From Siccibacter turicensis LMG 23730 (GTDB lineage Bacteria > Pseudomonadota > Gammaproteobacteria > Enterobacterales > Enterobacteriaceae): a DNA stretch of 64,000 nt. The notes under the pieces were generated by a model. That model did no database searches. It was not told where the DNA came from and saw nothing but the letters and a program-made list of their open reading frames with translations. The translations under genes were made by a program, and so were the position numbers. The stretch lies in NCBI RefSeq assembly GCF_000463155.2, contig NZ_AWFZ01000050.1:124001-188000 (forward strand). The letters are read 5' to 3'. This document shows positions 63,810 through 64,000 of the stretch, piece after piece (the stretch's first letter is position 1; every line of letters begins with the position of its first letter).

Positions 63810-64000
63810 CACACCGCTCCTTGACGTGCAAATCGGGCACGCAGTTTACGCATGGGCACGGTATCCCACAGGTTAAGGCCTACCGCCAGCGCCAGATAGA
63901 GCAGGTTCACCAGCCACATCCAGATAAGCGGATCCAGTCTGCCCTTCGCGCCGTTGGAGCGCAGCGAAGTTTGCAGCAGGAAGAAGACCAGGTAGAGCAG
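63809..64000 (-). CDS. lptF: LPS export ABC transporter permease LptF (3' end only)
   Basis: The last 63 codons of lptF lie in the window and read LLYLVFFLLQTSLRSNGAKG to RKLRARFARQGAV. They cover the last two transmembrane helices and basic tail of LptF, which forms the LptB2FG transporter with LptG. The stop shares one base with the lptG start, so the two are translationally coupled. Confidence 0.93.
   Translation of the reverse strand: MLYLVFFLLQTSLRSNGAKGRLDPLIWMWLVNLLYLALAVGLNLWDTVPMRKLRARFARQGAV

Overview
The window is a chromosomal segment of a member of the Enterobacteriaceae with moderately high G+C, probably close to Enterobacter, Lelliottia or Leclercia. The genus cannot be fixed from the sequence alone. 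Gene order follows the Escherichia coli stretch yjjV-yjjU-ytjA-osmY-prfC-yjjG-rimI-holD-rsmC-leuQPV-yjjZ-fhuF-yjjQ-yjjPB-dnaTC-yjjA-opgB-tsr-yjiN, then leuX-ahr-lptG-lptF. Proteins match E. coli lengths almost residue for residue (OpgB 763, DnaT 179, RimI 148, YjjB 157, LptG 360).

Region 1 (1-18.3 kb) is mostly core: a TatD-type hydrolase, patatin-like YjjU, the stress proteins YtjA and OsmY, release factor 3, the holD-rimI-yjjG operon, RsmC, three tandem tRNA-Leu(CAG) genes, an iron-regulated pair (yjjZ and fhuF, each with a Fur-type box), and the primosome genes dnaT-dnaC. Accessory insertions are a diguanylate cyclase, a cellobiose-type PTS IIB/IIC pair and a YbaK-like deacylase. yjjQ is present but its usual partner bglJ is not. 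ohrR-ohr sits between yjjB and dnaT.

Region 2 (18.6-36.5 kb) carries opgB, an isolated dsdA, a HrpF/HrpK/NopX-like type III translocator gene with a match to the HrpL (hrp box) promoter just upstream, tsr with a textbook FliA promoter, a MarR-HlyD-DUF2955 efflux operon with a palindromic operator, hicAB, a succinate-semialdehyde-type dehydrogenase, a free-standing toxin-44-like gene with a putative immunity gene, yjiN, an AhpD-like gene and a divergent MocR regulator.

Region 3 (36.5-49.8 kb) is accessory. It holds a secreted protein of unknown role with a DUF2569 partner, a DUF943 immunity-like gene, a YecA-like protein and a compact sulfated-sugar locus: PTS EIICB, Cys-type sulfatase, aldose 1-epimerase, RpiR regulator and two DUF202 proteins, facing a divergent anaerobic sulfatase maturase. 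Two spaced inverted repeats lie in the shared promoter region. An orphan HNH enzyme of the phosphorothioate-DNA-restriction type follows.

Region 4 (49.8-59.05 kb) is A+T-rich and mobile. Two internally deleted IS3-family remnants, a degenerate attachment-site copy and a P4-type integrase broken by one in-frame stop lie next to tRNA-Leu(CAA) leuX. Cargo includes an unknown Zn-ribbon protein, a three-gene operon (membrane protein, ImmA/IrrE-type metalloprotease, beta-family protein) and a convergent sce7726-family nuclease-like gene. This cluster is a candidate defence module.

Region 5 (59.1-64 kb) returns to the core: ahr, a fused dihydroxyacetone kinase and lptG/lptF. Two short-repeat regions of unknown role lie here.
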